Assembly: GCA_946408295.1 (NCBI GenBank)
Contig: CAMJRT010000015.1
Span: 1-13,097 of the forward strand
DNA length: 13,097 nt
Reading direction: 5' to 3'
Source of the DNA: an uncultured Bacteroidales bacterium
GTDB taxonomy: Bacteria; Bacteroidota; Bacteroidia; Bacteroidales; UBA932
The notes under the pieces are model-generated. The model searched no databases and was not told the origin of the DNA. It saw only the letters and a program-made list of their open reading frames with translations. Made by a program: the position numbers and the translations under genes. Positions 1 to 6,369 of the stretch are shown here, piece by piece (position 1 is the stretch's first letter; each line of letters starts with the position of its first letter).

Positions 1-86
1 CTAAGCAGTATCTCGGGTTTGGTGTCTTTCGACCTTATTCGGGCCATACACCTGTGCCGTTGTTCCTTCGTGAGAATGTCCGCCAT
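1..86 (-). CDS. vsr: Vsr (very short patch repair) DNA mismatch endonuclease, N-terminus only (cut by window edge)
   Basis: Only the first 28 codons are present, read leftwards from the ATG at 86-84. The peptide starts MADILTKEQRHRCMARIRSK and continues with DTKPEILL. The pattern 'T-x-E-Q-R-x-x-x-M-x-x-I-R-x-K-D-T-K-P-E' is the well-known N-terminal signature of Vsr endonucleases. These nick 5' of the T in a T:G mismatch produced by deamination of 5-methylcytosine and so start very-short-patch repair. The catalytic core lies outside the window, so integrity cannot be judged. The ATG is 5 bp after the stop of the HpaII-type endonuclease gene, so it is most likely the third gene of the methylase-nuclease operon. 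That is the usual home of vsr, because the neighbouring C5 methylase creates its substrate. No clear Shine-Dalgarno is seen and translational coupling is likely. Assignment rests on a short but characteristic peptide. Confidence 0.8.
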   Translation of the reverse strand, partial: MADILTKEQRHRCMARIRSKDTKPEILL

Positions 87-91
87 CGTTG

Positions 92-1171
92 TTACTTGAA
101 GCGGATCTGTAAACAAAGTTTAAGATAAGCCTCCCCGTCCTTGCCCCTATAAATAGAACCGTAATGGTAGCGAGAACGGCTTGGATTTTCAAAATAGGTA
201 TTCTTTACAAGATAATCTTCTAGTTGATTTCGGTCATAGAAGTGATAACAGACAATGTCTCCGTCTTTCTTGACCACCAAATAACCGCCGTTTGCTTCAT
301 ATTTTCCATCCCACTCTTTTGCCGGTGTCATTCCTAGCGCGGTGTTTACAAGGAGATTCTTGAATTTGATTTTGTAGAAGTTCTCAACATCCTTGACATT
401 ATATCCGACAGGGTTGGCGCCTGCAATAACCCTGATGGATTCATTGATTCCATTGATGCCGAAGGTATAGTGATTCGCCAGAGCCTGTGCAATAATCTGA
501 GGCATAAAACTATCAACAACCATAAGATTATTTTCGAAGGTTTTATGCTCTGTGGAATGATAGTCAATCTTATAACCAGTCAGCATCAATTCTTTTAATC
601 GATCGCCTTCTGATTCGATGGCATTAATGCGCTGAATATCCTCATCGGTGATAGGTTTTTCACCTACGATTTTATATGTAAACAGGGTGGCGTCACTCGG
701 ATTAAGAAGGGTGGCGTTAGATCCAAGCTGCGATTTAATGCTGAAACCAAGAGCCGGCCTTGTTCCTGTTCTTAAATCGTGTACAATGAGTTTTATGTCT
801 GTCTTGTCAGAGGATTTAGCCTTCAGCGTGTAACACATCACGCTGTTCATAAATGCTTCTATGGATGACAGTGGAAATGCACATCCTTTAGCACTCTTTA
901 TCTTGTCGAGCAGCTCGGCTGCTTTTTTTGCAAAGTCCGCCATGGGAACGCGCATAACTTCTTTGTTGTCAGCGTAGACCATTACGACCTTGGATTGAGT
1001 CTCGGGATCGTACTTCATCTTTTTCTCTTCTTGACGAATTACGCTGATAATGGGATAGAAAAGGGTCGATATCTTATTCATATCGGCATCACCCGCATAA
1101 ACGACACCGTCCCCCAGTAGTTTAAAGAGCGTATAAATTTCGCTCCATTCGCCTTTGTTGCCTGAAATCAT
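92..1171 (-). CDS. hpaIIR: HpaII-family type II restriction endonuclease (expected target CCGG)
   Basis: A 359-residue protein, close to the length of R.HpaII. It opens with NKGEWSEIYTLFKLLGDG (residues 5-22), the hallmark N-terminus of the HpaII family. In the middle it carries a TDIKLIV strand (124-130), then D132 and LGFSIKSQLGS (141-151) followed by TLLN. This arrangement suggests a PD-(D/E)XK-like active site with D125 or D132 and K146 as candidates, which is inference from spacing only. The gene starts 9 bp after the stop of the methylase gene on the same strand, so both are on one transcript with the methylase made first, an order that favours protection before cutting. The CCGG specificity is inferred from family membership and from the M.HpaII-like methylase beside it. 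The frame is intact, with no stops or frameshifts, so the nuclease is probably functional. Base composition is A+T-richer than the core genes to the right, which fits acquisition by transfer. Confidence 0.88.
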   Translation of the reverse strand: MISGNKGEWSEIYTLFKLLGDGVVYAGDADMNKISTLFYPIISVIRQEEKKMKYDPETQSKVVMVYADNKEVMRVPMADFAKKAAELLDKIKSAKGCAFPLSSIEAFMNSVMCYTLKAKSSDKTDIKLIVHDLRTGTRPALGFSIKSQLGSNATLLNPSDATLFTYKIVGEKPITDEDIQRINAIESEGDRLKELMLTGYKIDYHSTEHKTFENNLMVVDSFMPQIIAQALANHYTFGINGINESIRVIAGANPVGYNVKDVENFYKIKFKNLLVNTALGMTPAKEWDGKYEANGGYLVVKKDGDIVCYHFYDRNQLEDYLVKNTYFENPSRSRYHYGSIYRGKDGEAYLKLCLQIRFK

Positions 1172-1180
1172 ATTCTTTGA

Positions 1181-2491
1181 TTATAATGATTTATGCTTCT
1201 TTAGGACGGAAAGAATCTGTTCTGCAGTTGCTTGGATAGCCGGTACCGCAACGCTGTTGCCGAACTGCTTATAGGCGGACGCGTCTGCAACGACAATCCT
1301 AAAGTTGTCAGGGTAGCCCTGAAGTCTCGCCCACTCTCTTGGAGTCATACGCCTAACCCCTTCAGTATTAACCGTTCCTTTGATTTTGGTGGTGGGAGTT
1401 AAATCCTTCTGTCTTTTGTCAATGACAAGATTCCTTTCGCGGCCCATTCCTCCAACAACAATGGCGTTCGCTACGCCGTCATCCGCTATAATTTCATAAC
1501 CGAATCCATTACCCTTTGCGGCGTGACGAGCCTTGTGATTCTCCAAGGTGGTCATATATTGGGTTGAAAGGTAATACTTGGCCGGGACGGGATTTTCCTC
1601 GCGGACATCAATCCAATGCTTGGAAACTTCCTTTTGCTCGGGGTAAACAAAATCCTCCTTTGATATTCCCAGGTCTTTCCTGAATCCAACGATGTAGATG
1701 CGTTCGCGATGCTGAGGTACTCCGAAATACATAGCGTTGACAATTTGAGGATCGGGAACGACATAACCGACCTCGTTCAGCGTATTCAAGATGACTTTTA
1801 GTGTTTTTCCACCATCGTGAATTGCCAATCCCTTCACGTTCTCAAGGAAGATGGCTTTAGGCTGCCTTCTGCGAAGGATTTCAGCAACATCAAAAAATAG
1901 CGTTCCGCGTGTTTCCGCAAATCCGAGCCGTTTTCCCGCAAGGGAAAAAGCCTGACAGGGGAAACCCGCGCATAGAACATCAAATCCTTCCGGAATGAAA
2001 TTTTTAGTTGAATCTTTTGTGATGTCTCCAAACGGGACTTCTCCGTAATTTGCATAATAGGTACGCTGTGCCTGTTCGTCCCATTCTGAAGAAAAGACAC
2101 ATTCTCCACCCAGGTTCTGCAAGGCAATGCGGAATCCGCCGATTCCTGCGAACAAGTCAATAAATGTAAACTTGGGCTTCTTTGCATGTTGGAACGGGAC
2201 CGCGTCTATCTCGTCGAACAGAGAAGGACCATACGAAACACCAGGCTCTTTTAATACTCCATCTTGACATTTATTGGCGTTCTCTTGAAGAGCCTGAGAC
2301 CATTCTGAAATAATTATGTTTCCCAAAGTGCTATATGGCTTTGAAAACTCTTTGTCGCCTTTCAATTGGAGATAATGTGTCAGGATGGCCGCTTGTTCCA
2401 AATAGGAGAATCTTTGGCCGTCAAAGGAAACAATATCCGTAGCCTGAGTCTTCTCAAGACGTCTTTTGTAAGTGTCAAGGATATCAAACAT
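1181..2491 (-). CDS. hpaIIM: C5-cytosine DNA methyltransferase, M.HpaII-like, with N-terminal extension
   Basis: Methylates cytosine C5 in DNA, here most probably the inner C of CCGG, using S-adenosylmethionine. All diagnostic motifs of the family are present in order: motif I FIDLFAGIGGFR (110-121), motif IV GFPCQAFSLAG with catalytic Cys179, motif VI ENV (217-219), motif VIII QHRERIYIVGF (260-270), motif IX RMTPREWARLQGYPDNF (381-397) and motif X GNSVAVPAI (411-419). The target-recognition region (about 300-380), with KYYLSTQYM, KGNGFGYEII and NAIVVGGMGRERNLV, closely resembles what I remember of M.HpaII, supporting CCGG. At 436 residues it is longer than M.HpaII (about 358). The extra length is N-terminal: about 105 residues precede motif I. 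No other in-frame Met exists before residue 254, and a promoter lies just upstream, so the extension is real. It starts the leftward M-R-V operon and is divergent from the gene at 2780. Confidence 0.95.
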   Translation of the reverse strand: MFDILDTYKRRLEKTQATDIVSFDGQRFSYLEQAAILTHYLQLKGDKEFSKPYSTLGNIIISEWSQALQENANKCQDGVLKEPGVSYGPSLFDEIDAVPFQHAKKPKFTFIDLFAGIGGFRIALQNLGGECVFSSEWDEQAQRTYYANYGEVPFGDITKDSTKNFIPEGFDVLCAGFPCQAFSLAGKRLGFAETRGTLFFDVAEILRRRQPKAIFLENVKGLAIHDGGKTLKVILNTLNEVGYVVPDPQIVNAMYFGVPQHRERIYIVGFRKDLGISKEDFVYPEQKEVSKHWIDVREENPVPAKYYLSTQYMTTLENHKARHAAKGNGFGYEIIADDGVANAIVVGGMGRERNLVIDKRQKDLTPTTKIKGTVNTEGVRRMTPREWARLQGYPDNFRIVVADASAYKQFGNSVAVPAIQATAEQILSVLKKHKSL

Positions 2492-2513
2492 ATCTCATAA
2501 AATTTAATGTCAA

Positions 2514-2521
2514 CAAATTTA
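2514..2521 (-). promoter_or_regulatory. -7 element of the methylase (R-M operon) promoter
   Basis: Read on the minus strand, the octamer is TAAATTTG, a perfect match to the Bacteroidota -7 consensus TAnnTTTG. It ends 22 bp before the methylase ATG, giving a short leader of roughly 15-20 nt. A T-rich stretch (TTTT) lies about 20 bp upstream where a -33 TTTG would be expected, so the -33 match is only partial. The start site is inferred, not measured. Confidence 0.6.
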
Positions 2522-2702
2522 CAATTTTTGCCTTATATGAGAAAATTTTTTCACAAAACACCACTTCACTTGACAAGAACTTATGTCGAGATTTTGATGT
2601 AATAAATGCGATTTTGTCGCGCGCTGTTCTTGAAAATGGAGCTCTTCGCAATATGGGGAGGCTGCCTATACGCAGGTATTTCCATAAAATTCTGCTAATC
2701 TC

Positions 2703-2733
2703 ATTGTTTCTAATTGAGAAAAGTGTAACTTTG
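2703..2733 (+). promoter_or_regulatory. Bacteroidota-type promoter for the gene at 2780
   Basis: A -33-like ATTG (2703-2706, consensus TTTG) is followed after 19 bp by TAACTTTG (2726-2733), a perfect TAnnTTTG -7 box. The expected transcript starts about 5-8 nt downstream. This leaves an A+T-rich leader of roughly 40 nt before the ATG at 2780, with no Shine-Dalgarno, as is common in this phylum. Confidence 0.6.
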
Positions 2734-2779
2734 TATTTGACTTGTAATTGATTTTAAATAATAATAAACCCAGCGCAAT

Positions 2780-3982
2780 ATGTATCTAGATAGAGATGGT
2801 TGGATGTATTCTCGCAATCGTTCTTATGAACTTGCGATGATGCCGGTTTCCTTATGTGTTACTCGAGAAGAGTTGGCAGATGCAAAAAAAGAACTTGACG
2901 TTCTTCGGAGAAGGAAGTCTGAGTTACTTTCAGAAATTGAGAGGGAAAAAAAGGAGCGCGATGAACGTATCTCTGCGGACGAGTTGCAGATGATTATGTT
3001 CCCTGTCGAAAATGTAGACAGGCGGATCAAGGAACTTTCACATCTTATTTGTAATGCTCGTATTGTACAGGAAGAGCCACAAGAGACTTTAATTGAAGAG
3101 GGACTTGTTTCTGCCGATCAATCGGATAATACGGTTGAGAATATTGAAGCAGACTTTGATGCGAGAATACCCGAAGTGATGTTCTTTGTTAGGGATAAAG
3201 TAAAGGTCGAGGCAAAACCGGGCAACTATACGCCATTTTATGCATCTGTGAATGGCGAATATATGGGGTTCAACAGACTTATCTTAAATGGATGGGTGCT
3301 GGTTGATGATGTTAATCGACATATTGAGGATATTTCTGAGGCCTGGAAAATCAGTAAGGTGATGTCCCGTAAGGCAATATCAAAATTTATTCAGTCCGCA
3401 AAGAATAAATATCCAAACGCTTATTCTCCATGGACCGCAGAGGAAAACGAGAAAGTGGTTGATTTGTATCGGGATCAAGAGAAATCTATTGAGGAGATTT
3501 CCGAAATGCTAGGACGCACAAAAAATGGCGTATCTCTTCAAATTAAGAGACTTCTTGGCGTTGACAGGCTCCCGAATCGCAAGAAGCAAAGGAGCCTGGA
3601 TGAGTATAGCCTGAGTCCGATTTCAATAACGTCCATCAACCCTTCGGAAATTCCGGATGAAAAGATGCCCGATTATTTGGATTTGATTGAACAGATGGAA
3701 GAGTGGTTCAAGCATGTCAAGGATTACGCAAACTATCAAGCCATAGAAAATGGTGTTTATTATAAGGGGTACGAAATACAGACGACCTTGAAGAATTCTT
3801 TTTCTGACACAAAGAAAGTGATGGATGTTATTCAGGAAAAGTTTCCTAATCTTTTCTGTTCATGTGTTCAACTCAAAACAATCTCATCCATTAGAAAGAC
3901 TTTGGGGGAAGAAAATTATAATGCATCCATTGCTGAATTGGTTGAACAGAAAGAACAATTGTCGCTAAAGAAGTCTAAATGA
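2780..3982 (+). CDS. Uncharacterised protein with coiled coil and Myb/SANT-like helix-turn-helix, divergent from the R-M operon
   Basis: I do not recognise this 400-residue protein as a named family. Residues about 28-63 are a highly charged heptad-like helix rich in E, K and R, likely a coiled coil. Residues about 110-125 are acidic and probably a linker. Residues 215-262 (YSPWTAEENEKVVDLY, then IEEISEMLGRTKNGVSLQIKRL) have the W-T-x-E-E...I-x-x-I...L-G-R-T-x-x-x-V/I pattern of Myb/SANT-like DNA-binding helix-turn-helices found in many bacterial proteins. The C-terminal third (about 295-400) is helical and charged with no motif I can name. There is no signal peptide or membrane segment, so a cytoplasmic DNA-binding role is plausible. 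It shares a divergent promoter region with the HpaII-type operon and has the same A+T-rich composition. It may therefore be a regulator or accessory defence protein, which is inference from position only. The start is the first Met after a good promoter; later Met9 is possible. Confidence 0.75.
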   Translation: MYLDRDGWMYSRNRSYELAMMPVSLCVTREELADAKKELDVLRRRKSELLSEIEREKKERDERISADELQMIMFPVENVDRRIKELSHLICNARIVQEEPQETLIEEGLVSADQSDNTVENIEADFDARIPEVMFFVRDKVKVEAKPGNYTPFYASVNGEYMGFNRLILNGWVLVDDVNRHIEDISEAWKISKVMSRKAISKFIQSAKNKYPNAYSPWTAEENEKVVDLYRDQEKSIEEISEMLGRTKNGVSLQIKRLLGVDRLPNRKKQRSLDEYSLSPISITSINPSEIPDEKMPDYLDLIEQMEEWFKHVKDYANYQAIENGVYYKGYEIQTTLKNSFSDTKKVMDVIQEKFPNLFCSCVQLKTISSIRKTLGEENYNASIAELVEQKEQLSLKKSK

Positions 3983-4008
3983 GGACGATTGGCGGACTTA
4001 ATTTGAGA

Positions 4009-4082
4009 CCGCAGATTTAGTAATTTTCGCGAGTAAATCAGCGGAAAGTGGCAAAAAATACAATATTCCGCTGGTTTACTAA
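4009..4082. repeat. Three-element repeat forming alternative hairpins
   Basis: Three related 15-bp elements occur: CCGCAGATTTAGTAA (4009-4023), an inverted copy containing TAAATCAGCGG (4034-4044), and CCGCTGGTTTACTAA (4068-4082). Elements 1 and 3 are direct repeats (12 of 15 bases identical). Element 2 can pair with either one: with element 1 over 11 bp with one mismatch, or with element 3 over 15 bp. The arrangement lies in the 204-bp gap between the coiled-coil gene and uvrB, where composition changes from A+T-rich to G+C-rich. Confidence 0.7.
4032..4080 (+). terminator. Strong hairpin downstream of the coiled-coil gene, possible terminator
   Basis: AGTAAATCAGCGGAA (4032-4046) and TTCCGCTGGTTTACT (4066-4080) form a 15-bp stem with a single U-G wobble and a 19-nt loop, beginning 50 bp after the stop codon at 3982. 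No U tract follows (AACAAAAAAT comes next), so it is not a textbook intrinsic terminator. It may end the upstream transcript, stabilise its 3' end, or mark a recombination site. Confidence 0.5.
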
Positions 4083-4123
4083 CAAAAAATGGGTGCGGCC
4101 TATGTGAGAATGATGAAAAAGAG

Positions 4124-4158
4124 GTAGGGAGAAAACGCGCAAAAAAGTAGGGAGAAAA
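4124..4158 (+). repeat. Tandem GTAGGGAGAAAA repeat just upstream of the uvrB -7 box
   Basis: The 12-mer GTAGGGAGAAAA occurs exactly at 4124-4135 and again at 4147-4158. The two copies are 23 bp apart start to start (about two helical turns) and each is preceded by an A-rich run. The second copy ends 3 bp before the uvrB -7 box. Placement and spacing suggest a binding site for a regulator on one DNA face, but none is identified. Confidence 0.5.
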
Positions 4159-4161
4159 TGT

Positions 4162-4186
4162 TACCTTTGCGGACGGGAGGTTTAGG
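4162..4186 (+). promoter_or_regulatory. uvrB promoter -7 box and Shine-Dalgarno
   Basis: TACCTTTG (4162-4169) is a perfect TAnnTTTG -7 element. GGGAGG (4175-4180) lies 6 nt before the ATG at 4187 and is a genuine Shine-Dalgarno-like site, uncommon in this window. The two are so close that the transcript start probably falls at or just before the GGGAGG, so the leader is very short. No clear -33 TTTG is visible. Confidence 0.6.
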
Positions 4187-6316
4187 ATGAATTTTCAGTT
4201 GGTATCGACGTATGCGCCAGCGGGGGATCAGCCCTCGGCGATTGACGGCATCTGCAAGGCTTTGTCGGGCGGTGTGGAGAATGTGACGCTGTTGGGCGTG
4301 ACGGGCTCGGGCAAGACGTTTACGATGGCCAATGTCATCGAGCGCCTGCAACGGCCGGCCTTGGTGCTGAGTCACAACAAGACGCTGGCTGCCCAGTTGT
4401 ATGGCGAATTCAAAGCCTTTTTCCCCAAGAACGCGGTGGAATATTTCGTGTCGTACTACGACTATTACCAGCCCGAAGCCTACCTGCCGACCACCGACAC
4501 CTATATTGAAAAGGACTTGTCTATCAACGAGGAAATCGAGCGCCTGCGGCTTTCTACGGCCTCTTCCCTGTTGAGCGGCCGGCGCGACGTAATTGTGATT
4601 TCCAGTGTTTCGTGCCTGTATGGCGTCGGCAACCCGGAGGATTTTCACAACCAGACCATTCATCTTCAAAGAGGCCAGCGCATCACCCAGACTTCGCTGA
4701 TGTACGCCTTGGTGGACGCCCTCTACAACCGCACGGAAGGCGAGTTCAAGATGGGCTGTTTCCGGGTCAACGGAGAAAGTACGGATGTCTGTATGGGCTA
4801 TGGTCAGAACGCGGTGCGCGTGGAGTTTTTCGGGAATGAAATTGATGCGATTTTCGTCATCGACCCCGCGACGGGCGCCCGTTTGGAAGAAATCAAGGAG
4901 GTCAACATCTATCCCGCCAACAACTTCGTGACGACCAAGGAAAGAAGCGCCCTGGCCGTCAGCCAGATTCAGAGCGACCTGCTCGACCGGTGCCAATATC
5001 TGGAGGAAATCGGAAAGTTTCTTGAAGCCAAGCGCCTCAAACAGCGGGTGGAATATGATTTGGAAATGATCAAGGAAATGGGCTATTGCTCCGGCATTGA
5101 GAACTATTCCCGCTACTTTGACGGCCGCAGCGCCGGCACGCGACCGTTCTGCCTGTTGGACTATTTTCCGGACGATTTCATTACTTTCATCGACGAGTCG
5201 CACGTGACGATTCCCCAAATCCGGGCGATGTACGGAGGCGACCACAGCCGCAAGTCCGTGCTGATTGACTATGGTTTCCGTTTGCCGGCCGCCGCGGACA
5301 ACCGTCCGTTGAAATTCGAAGAATTTGAGGAACTGACGGGGCAGCGCGTGTTTGTCAGTGCCACGCCGGCCGATTACGAATTGGAAAAATCCGAAGGCCT
5401 GATCGTCGAACAGGTGGTGCGTCCGACGGGGTTGCTCGATCCGCCCATCGAAATCAGGCCCACCGACAACCAGGTGGATGATTTGCTGGAAGAGGTGCGC
5501 GTGCGGGCGGAACGCGATGAACGGGTGCTCGTGACGACGCTGACCAAGCGGATGGCCGAGGAATTGGACAGTTATTTCCAGCGGATGGGTGTGCGTTGCC
5601 GCTATATCCACTCCGATGTCGATACGATGGAGCGGGTGGAAATCATCGAAGACTTCAAGAACGGGCTTTTCGATGTGCTGGTCGGCGTGAACTTGCTCCG
5701 CGAAGGGCTGGACATTCCGCTGGTGTCCCTGGTGGCGATTCTGGATGCGGATAAGGAGGGATTCCTGCGCTCCGACACGGCTCTGACGCAGACGGCCGGC
5801 CGTGCCGCCCGCAATGTCAACGGGCTGGTGATTATGTATGCGGACTCGATTACCGGTTCGATGCGCCGGACGCTGGAAGAGACGGCCCGCCGTCGCAACA
5901 AACAGTTGGCCTACAACGAAGAACACCATATCACGCCCACGCAGATTCGCTCGCACAGCAATGTGCTGGTCCATTCTTCCAAAGGCCGTTCCAGCGCCCC
6001 GACTTCTTATGATGACCCGGCTTATATCCCTTCGCCTGATGAACTGGGGCACGGAAAGGTGTCGGTGGGACTGGGTCTGGATTCCCGCCGCGAGGGTGCT
6101 GCCAAGACGGTGGACGGCTATGTGAAGGCCGACCTCGCCGCCGTGCTTCAGGATCCTGTCATCCGTGCGATGAGCCGCGAACAGGTCGAAAAGTGCGTCA
6201 AGGAAGCCGAGCGCAATATGAAGAAGGCGGCCGCCGCCCTCGATTTTCCTGCCGCCGCCAAGTTCCGCGATGAGATGTGGGCGCTGCAGGAATACCTGAA
6301 AGTCTGGAAAGAATAG
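4187..6316 (+). CDS. uvrB: UvrB, excinuclease ABC subunit B
   Basis: Damage-verifying helicase-like subunit of bacterial nucleotide excision repair. It is loaded by UvrA, opens DNA at the lesion and recruits UvrC for the incisions. The 709 residues show the Walker A motif GVTGSGKT (37-44), the beta-hairpin region beginning YYDYYQPEAYLP (about 90-101) that clamps DNA, and Walker B DESH (336-339). The helicase C-terminal motifs VNLLREGLDIPLVSLVAILD and QTAGRAARN follow. The C-terminal UVR helical hairpin (about 672-707, with ALDFPAAAKFRDEM) contacts UvrC. It is slightly longer than E. coli UvrB (673), with extra sequence mostly in the linker before the UVR domain (about 600-665). The start is set by the GGGAGG site and by the conserved N-terminus (F-x-L-x-S-x-Y-x-P-A-G-D-Q-P). 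It appears monocistronic: its own promoter precedes it and a convergent gene faces its 3' end. Confidence 0.98.
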   Translation: MNFQLVSTYAPAGDQPSAIDGICKALSGGVENVTLLGVTGSGKTFTMANVIERLQRPALVLSHNKTLAAQLYGEFKAFFPKNAVEYFVSYYDYYQPEAYLPTTDTYIEKDLSINEEIERLRLSTASSLLSGRRDVIVISSVSCLYGVGNPEDFHNQTIHLQRGQRITQTSLMYALVDALYNRTEGEFKMGCFRVNGESTDVCMGYGQNAVRVEFFGNEIDAIFVIDPATGARLEEIKEVNIYPANNFVTTKERSALAVSQIQSDLLDRCQYLEEIGKFLEAKRLKQRVEYDLEMIKEMGYCSGIENYSRYFDGRSAGTRPFCLLDYFPDDFITFIDESHVTIPQIRAMYGGDHSRKSVLIDYGFRLPAAADNRPLKFEEFEELTGQRVFVSATPADYELEKSEGLIVEQVVRPTGLLDPPIEIRPTDNQVDDLLEEVRVRAERDERVLVTTLTKRMAEELDSYFQRMGVRCRYIHSDVDTMERVEIIEDFKNGLFDVLVGVNLLREGLDIPLVSLVAILDADKEGFLRSDTALTQTAGRAARNVNGLVIMYADSITGSMRRTLEETARRRNKQLAYNEEHHITPTQIRSHSNVLVHSSKGRSSAPTSYDDPAYIPSPDELGHGKVSVGLGLDSRREGAAKTVDGYVKADLAAVLQDPVIRAMSREQVEKCVKEAERNMKKAAAALDFPAAAKFRDEMWALQEYLKVWKE

Positions 6317-6369
6317 CGCTTGAGCTTTTCACGCATGCTCCCTCAACGCTCTCGCTCAGCGCTATTCTT
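6309..6369. terminator. Shared hairpin between convergent uvrB and yigZ-like gene, holding both stop codons
   Basis: AAGAATAGCGCT (6309-6320) pairs perfectly with AGCGCTATTCTT (6358-6369). After a one-base bulge the stem continues with GAGC (6322-6325) and GCTC (6354-6357), leaving a 28-nt loop. The uvrB TAG (6314-6316) lies in one arm and the stop of the opposing gene (6362-6364) in the other. No U tract is present on either side. It most likely serves as a bidirectional 3'-end structure. Confidence 0.55.

Larger units (their letters stand above)
2492..2779. other. Divergent promoter region between the R-M operon and the gene at 2780
   Basis: This 288-bp A+T-rich stretch has no supported gene. 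It holds the leftward methylase promoter at its left end and the rightward promoter for the coiled-coil gene at its right end, described separately. An imperfect inverted repeat, TCTCATAA (2493-2500) and TTATATGAGA (2533-2542), brackets the leftward -7 box. The central part (about 2600-2700) is somewhat richer in G+C. It contains a 30-codon ORF (2606-2698) that I do not consider supported. Confidence 0.6.

Noticed and set aside
1..192. 63-codon minus-strand frame overlapping the end of the nuclease gene
   Set aside because: It overlaps the conserved 3' end of the HpaII-type gene and the vsr start in another frame and resembles nothing; the vsr frame explains this stretch better.
2606..2698. 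30-codon hydrophobic ORF (starting MRFCRALFLKMELF) in the divergent intergenic region
   Set aside because: No promoter, ribosome site or homology could be recognised, and such short frames are expected by chance. Ribosome profiling or conservation would be needed to revive it.
1..4186. Transposase, integrase or tRNA attachment site flanking the defence block
   Set aside because: No such gene or tRNA is visible, and the left boundary lies outside the window. The repeats at 4009-4082 are the only boundary-like feature.
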